Shown here in pieces: positions 32,776 through 44,819 of a stretch of DNA of 64,000 nt. The position numbers and the translations under genes are program-made. Numbering within the stretch: the first letter of the stretch is position 1; the number at the start of each line of letters is the position of its first letter. Origin of the DNA: Limnanthes douglasii subsp. nivea (taxonomy: Eukaryota > Streptophyta > Magnoliopsida > Brassicales > Limnanthaceae); NCBI GenBank assembly GCA_036936605.1, contig JAUPFV010000004.1, positions 288,528,009-288,592,008 of the forward strand. The letters are read 5' to 3'. Below the pieces are notes generated by a model. The model worked only from the letters and a program-made list of their open reading frames with translations. It was not told where the DNA came from and ran no database searches.

Positions 32776-33870
32776 GAAACCTACCCTCACTATTGATTGT
32801 ATCATTCTTGTTTCTTCAGTTTCCGAGGATAGAGATTACAAGATCCTTGTACATCAATCTCATGCTTGAGTAATATAAAGCCTTTTATGCCTGTAATTCA
32901 TACTCTTTCAATGTCGACATAGTCAAGCAAGCAGGCTTTTGTTGATCCCATATGCGCTGCTCACTTCTATGTGCAATGAAGGAATCTTTTAAGCTTTTGT
33001 GGATTTCATATTTGGGTTCCTCACTTCTGGATTGAACCCAAACCAGGATAAGCGATTTTTTGACCGGACTGAGTCAGACTACATTTTTTTAAAATCGAAT
33101 ATCTGAACTGAATCTGGTCGATATTTAATTTTGATACAAAATTCAAACTCAAGTGTGTTTGATTTATGTTATAATGAGATAAGTATCTATATATCTCATA
33201 TCTGAACCAAAATAAAAGATGGATACCTAATACTGAAATAAAAAATCGATACCGACTATCTGAACCGAATCCGACGGATATTAAAGATTGTAAAAAAAAA
33301 AAAACAAAATTTATAAAAAAATTCTAAAAAAAAACTAACATTAAGTAAAAAAAATTAGTCAAAAAAATATTTATTTTATGTATAATTTTACGATAATTTT
33401 GGAAAAAAATTTTAAAATGAGTATCAGAACGGATATTTATGATATGATATATAAATCTGAAAACGAATTCGAGCTAGAACGGACAATTATTAAACAAAAC
33501 ACAAGTCGTGCCATTTTTTTTGGATAATCGGTACCATAGTTCGGGTAAAATTAAAATATTAAATCCCAACACAAGAATTCAACCTTGTAGGTCGAAATTT
33601 TGTATTTTCTAATTTTCCTTTTTTTTCCACGTCTGTGGTTTACCACTCATTTTGATCCAATATGTCAAAACATGTTTTTTTTTCCAGAGAGATGCTTTGA
33701 AACCCTACGTAACAAAATATCGTTTTTTGGTTTTAGTCGGTTTAAGAACTTTGAAACCTCATGTATCGAATGTATTTAATATTTATAATGTGAACCATAA
33801 ATATAATACTTTAGTAATATGCAGTCCATCACATTATTAGTTTTTGTTGGGAACAATGAAAAACAATTAC
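32776..33870. other. BIM 3' flank and degenerate repeats
   Basis: The first ~200 bp after the stop are likely 3' UTR. From about 33,040 to 33,500 AT-rich sequence with phrases such as TCTGAACCGAATCCGACGG looks like a decayed non-autonomous transposon. No ends could be defined and no gene is supported up to LTR iii. Confidence 0.45.
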
Positions 33871-34238
33871 GACCGATGAAGACTTAATTATCTTAAGAGC
33901 AAATCAGACAAATTGGTTATTGATCCTAAAGTTTATGATGTAATAAGATGTAATAATTAGAGGTATTTTATATAGTAACGATTTTTGTGAATATTTGCGT
34001 ATGGGCTACCAAATTTGGCACATGGACCATGTAGGCCGAATAAACCCAAATTGATATAAATAGCCTTAAAAGTCATATAATAAGAGTTGGAGAAAAACTT
34101 TTACTTCTTACATAATCTGTTAGAGTGTCTCTCTCTAAAATATTTCATAAGCACTTCAATTCTCTCTCCACCACTCATCCAAAAATTCAATTAATTCTTT
34201 TGTTATTACTTAATCACCTTTCAAAAATCTTTGACGCG
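33871..34238 (+). repeat. 5' LTR of Tat element iii
   Basis: It aligns with 44,443-44,819. Shared phrases include AGAGCAAATCRGACAAAT, GATGTAATAARATGTAATAA and TTGTTAGAGTGTCTCT. Directly after it, TGATGACCATAGTGGAA is a plausible decayed version of the PBS seen intact in element iv. Confidence 0.8.
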
Positions 34239-34370
34239 AATAGTGATGACCATAGTGGAAGCATCTAGAGATGCTCTGGTGACAATATCTAAAATCTTAG
34301 GTATCTAAGCTTGACTTCGGATTATACCGAAGGATGAACTTTGAAATGCAGGTAGATCATACCTAGGTGA

Positions 34371-35640
34371 TTGAGGGAGTCATTGTCAGACAAACGTCTT
34401 ATAGAAGAAGAGCATGACCAGTTGCGAGGGGAGATCGAGGAATTAAGATTCCAAAAGGAAGCATTAATAACCCATTTATGTAAAATCCAATCGGAAGTTC
34501 AAAAACACAAAAGACAAGAGGGATCCGATGAAGAAGTTGTGGACTCATATGCTCAGTATAATCCAAAAATGTATTAAACAGGTCGATCACACAAAGTATC
34601 AGGGATCATTATAGTCCTTTAGAGTCTAGCGAAGACTGTGTGTCTGAGTCTGAAGAGTTTTTGTTCTCTTCGAATAGGGATCACCGTAAAAAAAGAGAAG
34701 AAATCGTGGTGATAAGCACTTTTCAAATAAAATTTTCAATCGACATCAAATGTCGAGAAAATAACACATTTCCTCGAATAAATGAGAACATCTAAGAGGA
34801 AAAGAAAAAACATAAAGTGAGGAAAATATATGAGACTCAGGGAAGCACAATGTTTACTATCAAGTCAATGGTCAGTTCGCCATACAATCCAAACAGGGTA
34901 TATATACAAATATTGAGGGTCACAAGTTTAGCTAGAGACGTCATTGGAGACAATCTTATATCTCTGCATAAATTCTCTCTGCATATTTGCCGAGGCAGTT
35001 TGGTATCTGTAAGATGGAGATATTTGATGGGAATAATCATCTCGATAACCACATCGATCAGCTTAATCACTTTATGATGAATTACAACGACAATGATAAG
35101 TTGCTGTGTTAGGAATTTTCCCAAATGTTTAAAATTAACCCCTAAAAATGGTATAATTGGCTTTCGCATGGGTCTATCAAGAATTTTGATATCTTTTGGG
35201 TTGATTTCCGAAGGTAATTTTTGGGCAGCAAAGAGATACAAGGAAATGAAGATACAATGATTTAGTATCGTTACTCGATTGGGGAAATTTTAAAGGATTA
35301 CACTGAACATTTCATACTGACTAAAAATGGATTTGAAGATTTCTTCGAACAAGTGACTATAGCTTCTTTTAGGCAGGGACTTTTACTGGAGAATAAGTTG
35401 ATAATGTGACCATAAATAAACCTATGAACTTCAGGGGTTTGTTGTCACAAGTTAAAGAACTGATTACGGTGGAAAAAACGAAAAGATTAAAATTACCTAA
35501 TTTACAGAGGTAGGTACCACAAACTACCGTTGCGGGTTGTCAATAACAGTAGGCTCGTCCAAAGGACACCATTCAAAATCTACTTCGACCTAAGGTAAAC
35601 CAACACTATAAGGTCAGCAATATAGATCGAGGGTGAATCA
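34371..35640 (+). pseudogene. gag of Tat element iii
   Basis: A coiled-coil-like start (EEHDQLRGEIEELRFQKEAL, 34,371-34,577) is followed by the gag domain in broken frames: FDGNNHLDNHIDQLNHFMMN, WYNWLSHGSIKNFDIFW and ASFRQGL near 35,370. The same domain occurs in elements iv and v. Several stop codons are present. Confidence 0.75.
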
Positions 35641-36399
35641 ATGGGTTTGACCTGAAAACTTTCCATAATTGACATAGAGTGTTTCCACTATCTTTAACAA
35701 GGATGTATTGCGTTACTGCGAAGGACTGTATTGCGTTAAGACGAGAAATTCAAACTCTAATTAAAAAACATAAAGTTGTCTACTTTTGTCAAAGCACAAT
35801 CTTCGGGTAGGGTGCAAGCTCCAATTTTGTATCCACCCATAGTACGAAGGGAGGCGATAGAATCTGCATGCAAGAAGAAAAATATCATAGTAATAGCAGG
35901 ACCTTATAATGAGTTTGATGAGGATGTATAATATGTCGACCCCAATCCGGATCGAGACAATATAGTGGTAATGGATGAGCCTAAAAGATAAAAAATGTTA
36001 AAGATTGTGTGAACTCTTTAAGTCTTTAACTATATTTGGTACGGATACAATATAAGGACCTTCGGGTTGCTCACGAGAATGGCATATAGTGATTTTGGCA
36101 ACCTAGTTAGAAGGAAAAATAGTTGCTCATCTTTAACAATATCTGATATCGTTAATTATATTCAATGGTGATGATTCGCGAGATGTTGCTGGGACACATG
36201 ATGATGTTGTGGTGATAAGAATGGCAGTCGAGGATACAAAAATTTAAAGGATCTTTATTTGATACAAGTAATTCAGCAAACATTTTATTCATTTATACTT
36301 ACAAACAAATAGAAAAACATCTAGTTATACTCCGGCCAAATAGAACGATAGTGGGCTTCACCTGGATTACTGCAAATATAATCGAGGAATTCGAAGGTG

Positions 36400-37460
36400 A
36401 TGCACTATTTAGAAATTGAACCTTTAAAAAGACAACATGGGTACTCTTTATCGTCGTGGATCACCTGACTCCGTACAATGCTATCTTTGATATATCTTGT
36501 TTATAAAGAATACACATTGTTGCCTCGATGGTCCATTAGTGTTAAGAATTTCAGTTTAGGGCCCAGGAGGTGATTTGTACCAGCCAGAGGGTGGCTAGTG
36601 AGTGTTATGTTATCGTTCTGGCTCCCAAGACACTTTAGAATGCGGACACCAAAAAAGAATAATAATTATCTAAGTCTAGTTCAGAATTAGACACTGTAGG
36701 TGATCCGAGGGAGACTCCTAGTTCAGTAATACCCAATGAGGATATTAAGGTATATACTTTTCCGGATGGAAAAAATGTAAGAATTAGAGCCAAGTTTTAA
36801 CCAGCTGTAAAAGAACAGTACATATTTTTTGGTGTACTGAGGATGTAATAGGTATCCCTGCAAGTATTATATGTCATAATTTAGCAACACGATAGAATGT
36901 ATGCCTCGTTATACAAAAATGAAGAGTTTTTTCCGCTGAAAACTATGAAGTTATTATTGTAGAAGTAGATTGATTAACAAAAGTATGGAACATTTGGAAG
37001 TGGGAAGTGTTGACTTCACATATCTAAATCGGGCTTGCTTAAAGGATCCGTTCCCTGTTCCTAAAAATTGATCAACGAATAGGATCGACTTCTGGTAATA
37101 AGTTGTTGTCATTCATAGATGATTTGCACGGTATAACCAGATACAGATGGATCAAATAGACCAAGACAACACCACATGTATAATAGTTAGAAGTATTGAG
37201 GCTAAAAAGTAATGTCATTTGCTTTAGAGAATATTGGGGCTAATTGTCCGAGTTTGGTGAATAAATCCTTCGATAGCCAGATCACAAGAAATGTTAAGGT
37301 TCATATGAAAGATGAGGATCATTTCTTTGATAAGGAGGAAACGTTTACTAATCAAAAGGCCATCAACCTAAAAATAAACCCAAAAAAGTGTACATTTGAG
37401 GTGCGATTTGGAAAGTTATTAGGGTATATTGTCACTGAAAAATATATTCAAGACAACTAG
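36400..37460 (+). pseudogene. Protease and reverse transcriptase traces, Tat element iii
   Basis: Near 36,470 the sequence fits the Tat protease region that reads YNAI in intact elements. The RT is recognisable near the end, where the frame 37,212-37,460 has KINPKKCTFEVRFGKLLGYI. This matches the conserved LNP-K-C-F-V-GK-LG segment of Tat RTs. The catalytic part upstream is scrambled by shifts. Confidence 0.65.
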
Positions 37461-37839
37461 GTATATTTGAATGCTTTGATTTCTATGGCTCACCGAGGTC
37501 CATCAAAGAAGTACAAATTTTGGCTAGAAGGTTACTTATTTTGAACAGGATTTATATCAAGGTCTTCAGATAAGTGTGCATCGTTTGTCCAAGTTTTGAG
37601 AAATGTAAAGGAATTCGATTATACTTCGGAGTGTGTCTTCGCAAAAATTATAGAACATTTATCTACTCTAGAGACATTAACCAAACCAACTATGGAGAGA
37701 GATTGTATATTTATTTAATAGTTTTAGATTATTCTATAGATTAGATAATTTGAAGGTTATGTGCACCCTAGTTATCATATAAGTAAAAGCTTTATAGATG
37801 TTGAGAAAAGAAACTTAAAGCTAGAAAAGTTAGCTTTGA

Positions 37840-38420
37840 CTCTAGTATATGCAGCTTGGAAAATGATGGTATATTTCCAAGCCCATTCGATTAGTATTTG
37901 AACTTTCTTTATATTCCAAAATATGTTGCAGAAGCCACATGTGTCGAGTCGGATGACTAAGTCGGTAGTGGAGTTGGGAGATTATTATATTTAATTCTCT
38001 CCTCGAACAGCAATTAAGGCACAAGCCTTAGCAGATTGTTTGGTTGAATTCCTCTCTGATCGGCGAAAGCCTGGGCCAGATATTGTTAAAGCTCCAAGTG
38101 AATGGATAATTCAAACATATGGGATTTCAGATATTTCGGGTTGTGAAGCAGGAGTTTACCTAGTATCTCTTTTCGGATGTATCAAGCAATACATTTTGGT
38201 TTTAAAGAATCAAATAATGAAGCAAAGTATAAGGCAATATTGGCAGAGCTAAGGCTTGCACAAATTTATGGTGCTAAAAACGTTCATCTAATAAGTGATT
38301 CAATATTTTTTATAAATTATGCCTTAAGACAGTCCAAAGCAAGATAATATTATTTGATAAAACATTTAAATGCATTATGAAAATATCAGTTTTTTTCAAG
38401 CACATTAAGTACAAACATGT
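37840..38420 (+). pseudogene. RNase H of Tat element iii
   Basis: ALADCLVEFLSDRR (38,020-38,060) and WIIQTYGISDISGCEAGVYL match the linker and first strand of the Tat RNase H. A frameshift follows near 38,175. Further on come SNNEAKYKAILAELRLA and HLISDSIF, the Glu and Asp motifs. Confidence 0.75.
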
Positions 38421-38759
38421 CCTCCGAGCTAAAAAATCGATGGCTGATTCCTTAGCAACGATTGTATATACCGAATGTATCAATGAATTGTTGATACAAG
38501 AGAATCATTTGATAATGACAGAGTTTGAGCATATATCATGCATCAGAGAAGCATTCCAAATCTTAACCCCACAAATAAGGATTGGAGGTATGTGATTAAA
38601 GAATTTATCAGTAAATGGACCCTGCCAATTGATAAAGTATTGTAAAAATGCTAAGGTTTAAAACACATGGTTTTATAGTCCTTAGAGATATCCTATATAA
38701 GAATTATCTAAGTCGATAATTATTACGATGCCTCAGAACTAATGAAACCAATATGATGT

Positions 38760-40462
38760 TATCTAAGTTGCGCGATGGGAATGAATTTGAGCATTGTGGT
38801 TATAAAAATTTAACCAGAAGAGTTTTATTGGTTGGCTAGTATTGGCTTTCTATCACGGCGGATGCTAAATAATTAGTCTGACGATGTGATCCATTTCAAC
38901 AATTTGCGAACGCAATACACATGCCAACAGTACCGCTAGAATGAATATCTAAGGCATTACCTTTCGAAAGATGGGGGTTTCATCTGGTTAGACCTTTACT
39001 CATAACATCTAGAGGTCATCAAACCATTATTATTGCAGTTGATTTTTTCTCTAAATAAGTGAAATTAGAGTCAATATATGGAACTACGTCCAACGAAGTT
39101 ATTAAGTTTATATTTTCTAATATATGTTATAGGTTTGAAATCCCAAAAACCAATACGTAAGGTAATGGCCCTCAATTTAATAATAGAGTCATGCAAGCAT
39201 TTTGTACTTCGTGGGGAATTTAACATTGTTTTTCATTTCCTATCCACCCCCAACCCAACAGGCAAGTACAATTTATCAAGTGAACCATCTTTGATATATT
39301 GAATTTTGTTTAGTAGGGGCAGTTTGAAAATGGTCAAGTTATTTACAATAAGTTTTGTGGGCTTAGCATACAAAATATCGAATAACAACATATGAATACC
39401 TATTTGCATTAGTCTATGACATGGATGTAGTGACACCAGCTTAGTCTACCCTCCCGTCTTTCCAAATTTAAAATTATTTAGAAAAGGATAACGATATGGC
39501 TTGAAGAGTTGAGTTAGATTTAATTGAAGAAAATAGAACAATGTAACATCTAAGATCTCTTCACTAATATACCCTGATGAGAAGAAGGTATACATATCGG
39601 GTTTGAATTTCTGAAAATGGTCTTTCTACACACTTAAGGGTGTTATCGGTCCGGTTTGGTCTGGTTTTTACCGGAACCGGACCGCTAAGCTTATCGGTTC
39701 GGATTGGACTAGACCGCTAAGATTTCGGTTCTATTTTTTAGAACCGGACCGGGCCGTCAAGTTTCCAGTTTGGTCTGAGTTCGGTTTGGTCCCGTTTCGG
39801 TTTTGGTCCTGTTCATTCTGGTCCGGTCCACTTAAAAATAAATAAATAAAATTGTAATTTAATTTTAAATTCTTTAACTTAAATAAATAACATAAAAATT
39901 AAAGTTCAGAAATTAATCTTTGATCTTATTAAAAATTAGTAATGAACTATTAATTTTAGCAATATAATGTATTAAATTAAATAATAATAACTAGTAATTT
40001 TGGCAATATAATGTTTTTAACGGTTTTATTGGTTCGATTCCTTATCGGTACTACCGGTTTATCGATTTTATTTTTATCGGTCCCATCGGTTTACCGGTTT
40101 TATTGGTTTGGTTCCTAATTGGTTTTACCGGTTTATCGGTTCGATTCTGAGCCGGTTTTATTGTTTCGGTTCTTTATCGATTTGAGTTTTTAAGATGAAG
40201 CCGTGAACCAGACCGTTAAGGGTAGGTCCGGTTCTTGGTTCAGTTCTTATCGGTTCGGTTCCGGTCCGGTTCTTGATTCCCCAGAACCGTTGACAACTCT
40301 ATACACAGTAAAGATAAAAGGATAAAGAAGCCAGCGCCTAATTCGAAAGGGAAAAATTTGGTTATCGAAAGAATTAAACGTGAAGCTTACCATTTGGCAG
40401 ATCAAGAAGGTAACCCTCTTCAGAATGCGTGGAATATTGAGCACTTAAGACTTTATCTATAA
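38760..40462 (+). pseudogene. Integrase of Tat element iii, split by a MITE
   Basis: The core reads HQTIIIAVDFFSK (first Asp) with NEVIKFIFSNICYRFEIP and GNGPQFNN, where the TDNG Asp is damaged by a stop. The C-terminus resumes after the MITE and ends with HLADQEGNPLQNAWNIEHL near 40,440, the usual integrase end. The insertion occupies 39,635-40,301. Confidence 0.78.
39635..40301. mobile_element. hAT-like MITE in integrase of element iii
   Basis: The 667-bp element is full of CGGTTCGGTT-type phrases in both directions. It starts TAAGGGTGTTATCGGTCCGG and ends CCAGAACCGTTGACAACTCTA, an imperfect inverted repeat. The flanks TACACACT (39,627-39,634) and TACACAGT (40,302-40,309) are an 8-bp near-match, the hAT target size. 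It has no coding capacity. Confidence 0.78.
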
Positions 40463-40679
40463 TAATTGTAAGGAAAATGCTTGTATTTTTCTTTTAATTT
40501 ATGTATATTGTTGTTCTTTATTTTAGTTTTCTTATATAAATATTTAAAGACTCGCTATTTCCTATCATAGTGGTTCGGAGAGGTTTTAATGAGGTGTATG
40601 AACCATATGAATTTTGTTACATTTTATTATAATTTTCCTTTTATGACTCCTTATTTTATTTTTGTGATATACATATTTT

Positions 40680-40965
40680 TGGTATCACAATTAAAAAGTT
40701 CCAACAATAGTTGGACAAGTGTAGAGGTTCCAACACTATTTGGTCACAATTAAAAGGGTTCTAACAATAGTTAGTCAAGTGTAAAGGTTCCAACACTAAT
40801 TGGTCACAATTAAAAGGTTTCAAAAATAATTGGTTAAGTGTAAAGGTGCCAACACTAGTTAGTCACAATTAAAAGGTTCTAATATTGGTTGGTTAGGGAT
40901 AAAGGTTACAACACTAGTTGGTCACAATTAAAAGGTTCCAACATTGGCTGGTCAAGTTGATCGGA
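40680..40965 (+). repeat. 60-bp tandem repeat, about five copies
   Basis: Units contain GGTCACAATTAAAAGGTTC, CAAGTGTAAAGGTTCCAACA and CTAGTTGGTC. Each unit has two similar 30-bp halves. The array sits between integrase and antisense ORF of element iii, as the 35-bp array does in element ii. Confidence 0.88.
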
Positions 40966-41269
40966 TTCGAAGGAATGATGATCTGGATTGAAATAATTGG
41001 TTTGGTGCATAGTAGGGGGTTGATTACTTTAAACTAAGAAGAACTCATATATAATATCCGATGAATAATTAATTTAGTTGAAAACGAGGAATACAAAGAA
41101 AGTGGTCCATTCATAAATTCAGAATACAATTGCAAAATTCCTTGGTCATTATAAGACTTACATAAGAAATGTTGCTACAAAATGCTTTGGTCATACCAAG
41201 GACACGCATAAAGAATGATAATACAAATAAATAGGTGAAATAAAAAAAACTCAATTTCCTCTGGGCTCT

Positions 41270-43990
41270 TTCATTTCAACAACATTCTCTTTGGAGCTCC
41301 CATATTTGGAGCATCTACCTTCACTCTTAAACGCACTTCCGTTATCTGTATCCAAATAAATATCTAGTTTAGCAGCAAAGGCCATATCATTATGCTACAG
41401 TTATTCTGGTGCCAACCCCCAAAAATATCTAAGGTTCATATATGGGAATGTCTTGTGAAAGTCATAGACCATGCCGGACTTGATCGAAGCATCTTGTTTT
41501 GATAAGGATTTTCATTGCGTATCGGCATACTCATCTACAGCATCATCCTAGTCATTTACATATTCTATTTTAAATGCCGTTAGCTCCTCCTCGGTTTCTT
41601 GGTAGCAGTCATCTGAGCGTCTAAAGATTTTTGTAAAGGGTTTATCACAATCTTATGTTTTTTTTCTCGATCTTGATATTTCTAGACCTCCTCTGATCTG
41701 GACTACTCCAAATTAGCGTTCATAGCTTTGAAAGTAATATATTGAGAATTAAGTTATTTTTCAGGTCGCACGAATTTGCTTTCTAAACCATCACAATGTT
41801 ATTTTTTCTTTTTGAAAATCTTGTTGTGATGCTCACAATCATCTTTAATAAGGGAGATGGTTTCTTTAAGTGCTTTTACCTCCTTTTCCAGCCCAGAAAT
41901 AGGCTTCACAAAGCCCAATATTGCATAAATAAGAGTCTCATCTTTTTCCAACTGAAAAGGCACGTTGTCGACATGACTATTCGGATCGAGAAGTTGTTGT
42001 TCAAAGCCTTCAACATCAAGCCCCTCGGTATTACCCATTGGGCTTTGACCAATAGTTTGTTATTTTGTCGCTCAAACATGGGAGGTAAATAGTTTAGTTG
42101 GTAAAGCAAGCACATGTTAAGTTGTCACAAGGACAATATTAGATCTAGTATGCATCATCTTTTTTTTCCCTCATTGCACTGTTAAGTTTATTCTTATTGT
42201 GTATTTTTTAGGCAGTCGATTTTTTCATACTTTTCTGGATTATGGGCTCTTCGGGTGTCTTTCTAACTTCAAGATTAGCTTCAGCGACTACTTTTAATGG
42301 CCCATAGGGTTAATTCACCTCCTCTATACCCGCTATTTCTTTCTTTGAACCCAACTTATTCGTGTCACATTTTTATACCTTGTTACTCAGAGCCCTCGTC
42401 TTGGTTGGAAGGTAAACTTTGCCATCAGCAACCTCTACTCGATCAAGAATAGCTCACGGATGAGGTGGGGTGGTGAAATCCTACCATGACAAGTCAGGTT
42501 TTATTTTGGTCCGTCATAGGTGACTCTGAACCAGGTTGTTCTGAGTGAAACAATGGTGGAAATCATTAGACCAGTTCTCTTCGGCCTATTGATATAAATG
42601 TTTAAAGGTGATTTTAGCAACTTCTAAATGTTGTTTCTCGGAATTCATTACAGTTGCGAAAAGGATTACAAGTAATTCCAATATGTTGAAGGATAAATGA
42701 TGTCAAAATTAAAAAACGAGACTCAAAAGCTTACCTGGATTTTTCCAAAATCTTTGGACGTGACTTGGATTATTCTTCGAGAAGATCTTTTTACCATTCT
42801 CCTAATAGACACTAACGAAGAAGAATTGCATATTCCACATCATATTGGCCTCCACTAAGTCACTTACTACTTTAGACTCATCATTTAGAATAATAAAGTA
42901 GAAGAGGATGCTAGGATTTCTTAATCGTCCAGCAATAGTAACAAATTGATCCATTGGCATTTTGATCTTTGACAACCTCGATGCTATGATACATGACATC
43001 AAGGTGAACCATGAATTTGGGCCAGTTCATCTTGGAAATAGGCCAACAAGATTAGAATACTTAACTATTACAGGGTCCAACAGAAACCGGGGACCCTAGT
43101 TAGCACGTCGGGATAGAAGACCAGTTATGAGGCTGCACAATTCATGGGTGTCTCTTCTTCCTTTGGTATACTTATGATCACCTCCTTTGAAATTATCCAC
43201 TTGGCTTGAAGTATACTTAACTCATTATCTGAGAAGTAGTTATGAGATCTGGGAGAGAGCAATCATATATTTTTTGCTCACTCTCTCGAAATTAGGCCCC
43301 ACACATTTGGTCAACGACGGAGGTAACTCCACTTTCTCTTCTTCTTTATCTTTGCAATTGCCACCCTTGGATGTTTGGAATTTCCTCACACCTTCCTTGG
43401 GAACTTCGGCATTTCCTCCAGATTGATCTGACACCTCAAGTAATGACCACATGTCAATATTTTCTTCTTTGTTATCAACTAACTACCTCATATTAGATCC
43501 AGAAGACAATGGCTTGTTTTGAGGCACATTCTGTTGGGGGATAATTATTTTGCTTTTAGCTGACTGCTCTAAAGAAGAGCTTAAAGATAATGGGGTATGT
43601 TTGGCATGCTTTTTTTTCTATTTTTGGAGGCTTTTTTTACCTTCAAAACCTTCACTTGGGTAGTTTTCTTTAAAGATAATGGGGTATGTTTGGCTTCGAA
43701 TAATGAATTCTCAAATTAAAGCACTGAGCAGTATATGAAGGTTCGGCTCAAAGTCTATTATAAGGGTAGATGCATTTGTAGTCGAAGGTTGGATTAATGA
43801 TATTTGGCTATTTGGATGCTGGCAACCCTGCAGCTCTCCTAGATCATTTATTATTTTCGACTTTATCTGAGAGACATAACCGACTGTTTAAAGCGGTGGA
43901 GGCAGTGAACATACAAGTTTTAAAGGCATCACCGGAGAATAATTTTATGTTGGTTGTCAGAATAAATGGTGAGAATTGTGGTGTTAAAAG
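41270..43990 (-). pseudogene. Antisense ORF of Tat element iii, decayed
   Basis: On the minus strand, pieces of the antisense protein follow in order: an acidic/basic low-complexity segment (43,452-43,240) and IIASRLSKIKMPMDQFVTI with FYFIILNDESKVV (43,002-42,802). The latter aligns with SRLSKI and FYYLTLDDDLKII of element ii. A coiled-coil-like segment follows (LEKEVKALKETISLI, 42,038-41,799). Stops and shifts separate them. This is the Transposase_28-like protein of unknown function. Confidence 0.65.
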
Positions 43991-44055
43991 AGTAGAGTTT
44001 CTCTCTCTAGAAATTGATGTAAGAATAAAATGATGTTAAAAGAAATGGGGTAATA

Positions 44056-44065
44056 ATTTATAAAG
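44056..44065 (-). promoter_or_regulatory. TATA box of the antisense ORF, element iii
   Basis: Minus-strand CTTTATAAAT is followed by a leader containing CTAGAGAGAGAAAC, the same arrangement as in elements i, ii and v. Confidence 0.5.
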
Positions 44066-44442
44066 AATTTTAGAAAATCCTAACAACCCTTTCTCACAAG
44101 CCTAACCCATATAACCTCCGGAAGTTGAAAAGTCTTTAATGGTTTTTTTTTAAAGAAGTGGAATTGTATCTTCACAACTTAGAAAAAAGGTTATTGACAT
44201 AATATTTCCATAACACGTGTATAGGATTATATCTTAATGACCATATCCAAAGACACCACAAGAATATTTGAACGACTCTACAAGTCTGTTCAATATTATC
44301 TCCCAAAGTATAGTTCGGTTCAACCACAACTAGTGTAATGTGATAAGTATTTATGGTTAAATGTGAAGGGATTACAGGCTTAAATTCAAAAATACGTTAT
44401 GCATCAATCCTTCTGAAGGATCTTCACGAGGATTAAGGAGGA

Positions 44443-44819
44443 TGTTGATGAAGATCGAATTATCCGAAGAGCAAATCGGACAAATAGGTTATTGACCCCA
44501 AAGTTTATTTTGTATTATGATGTAATAAAATGTAATAATTAGAGGTATTTAATATAGTAATGGGCTTGGTGGGTATTTGGGCTTGGGTTATAAAATGGAA
44601 TCATGTACCATGTAAGCCCACTGGGCCTAAATTTTTATGAGTACTCTTAGAAGCCATTTAATGAGAGCTATTGAAAAACCTTTACTTCTTAACTAACTTG
44701 TTAGAGTGTCTCTTTCTAAACCATTTCCTAAGCAACTCAATTATCTTTGTACTATCCAACCAAAAATTCCATTCTTTCTTTTTTTATTACATAATCACCC
44801 TCGAAAAATATTTGATGCA
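44443..44819 (+). repeat. 3' LTR of Tat element iii
   Basis: It starts TGTTGATGAAGATCG after a purine-rich ATTAAGGAGGA and ends TTTGATGCA. It is similar to the 5' LTR at roughly 75-80% by eye. Confidence 0.8.

Larger units (their letters stand above)
33871..44819 (+). mobile_element. Tat-lineage Ty3/gypsy element iii, near full-length but degraded
   Basis: Related LTRs at 33,871-34,238 and 44,443-44,819 bound a 10.9-kb element. Inside, in order, are a gag coiled coil and gag domain, traces of protease, RT, RNase H, integrase, a 60-bp tandem repeat and a long ORF in the opposite direction with its own TATA box. This is the Tat layout. A hAT-like MITE is inserted in the integrase. Many stops show that the element is long dead. 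The flanks ATTAC and ATCAA do not match as a target duplication. Confidence 0.85.

Noticed and set aside
40247..40444. 65-codon minus-strand frame
   Set aside because: It spans the MITE end and integrase C-terminus on the opposite strand and is a shadow.
40680..40965. Regularly spaced repeats considered as a CRISPR array
   Set aside because: Units are contiguous with no unique spacers, diverged, and in a plant retrotransposon.
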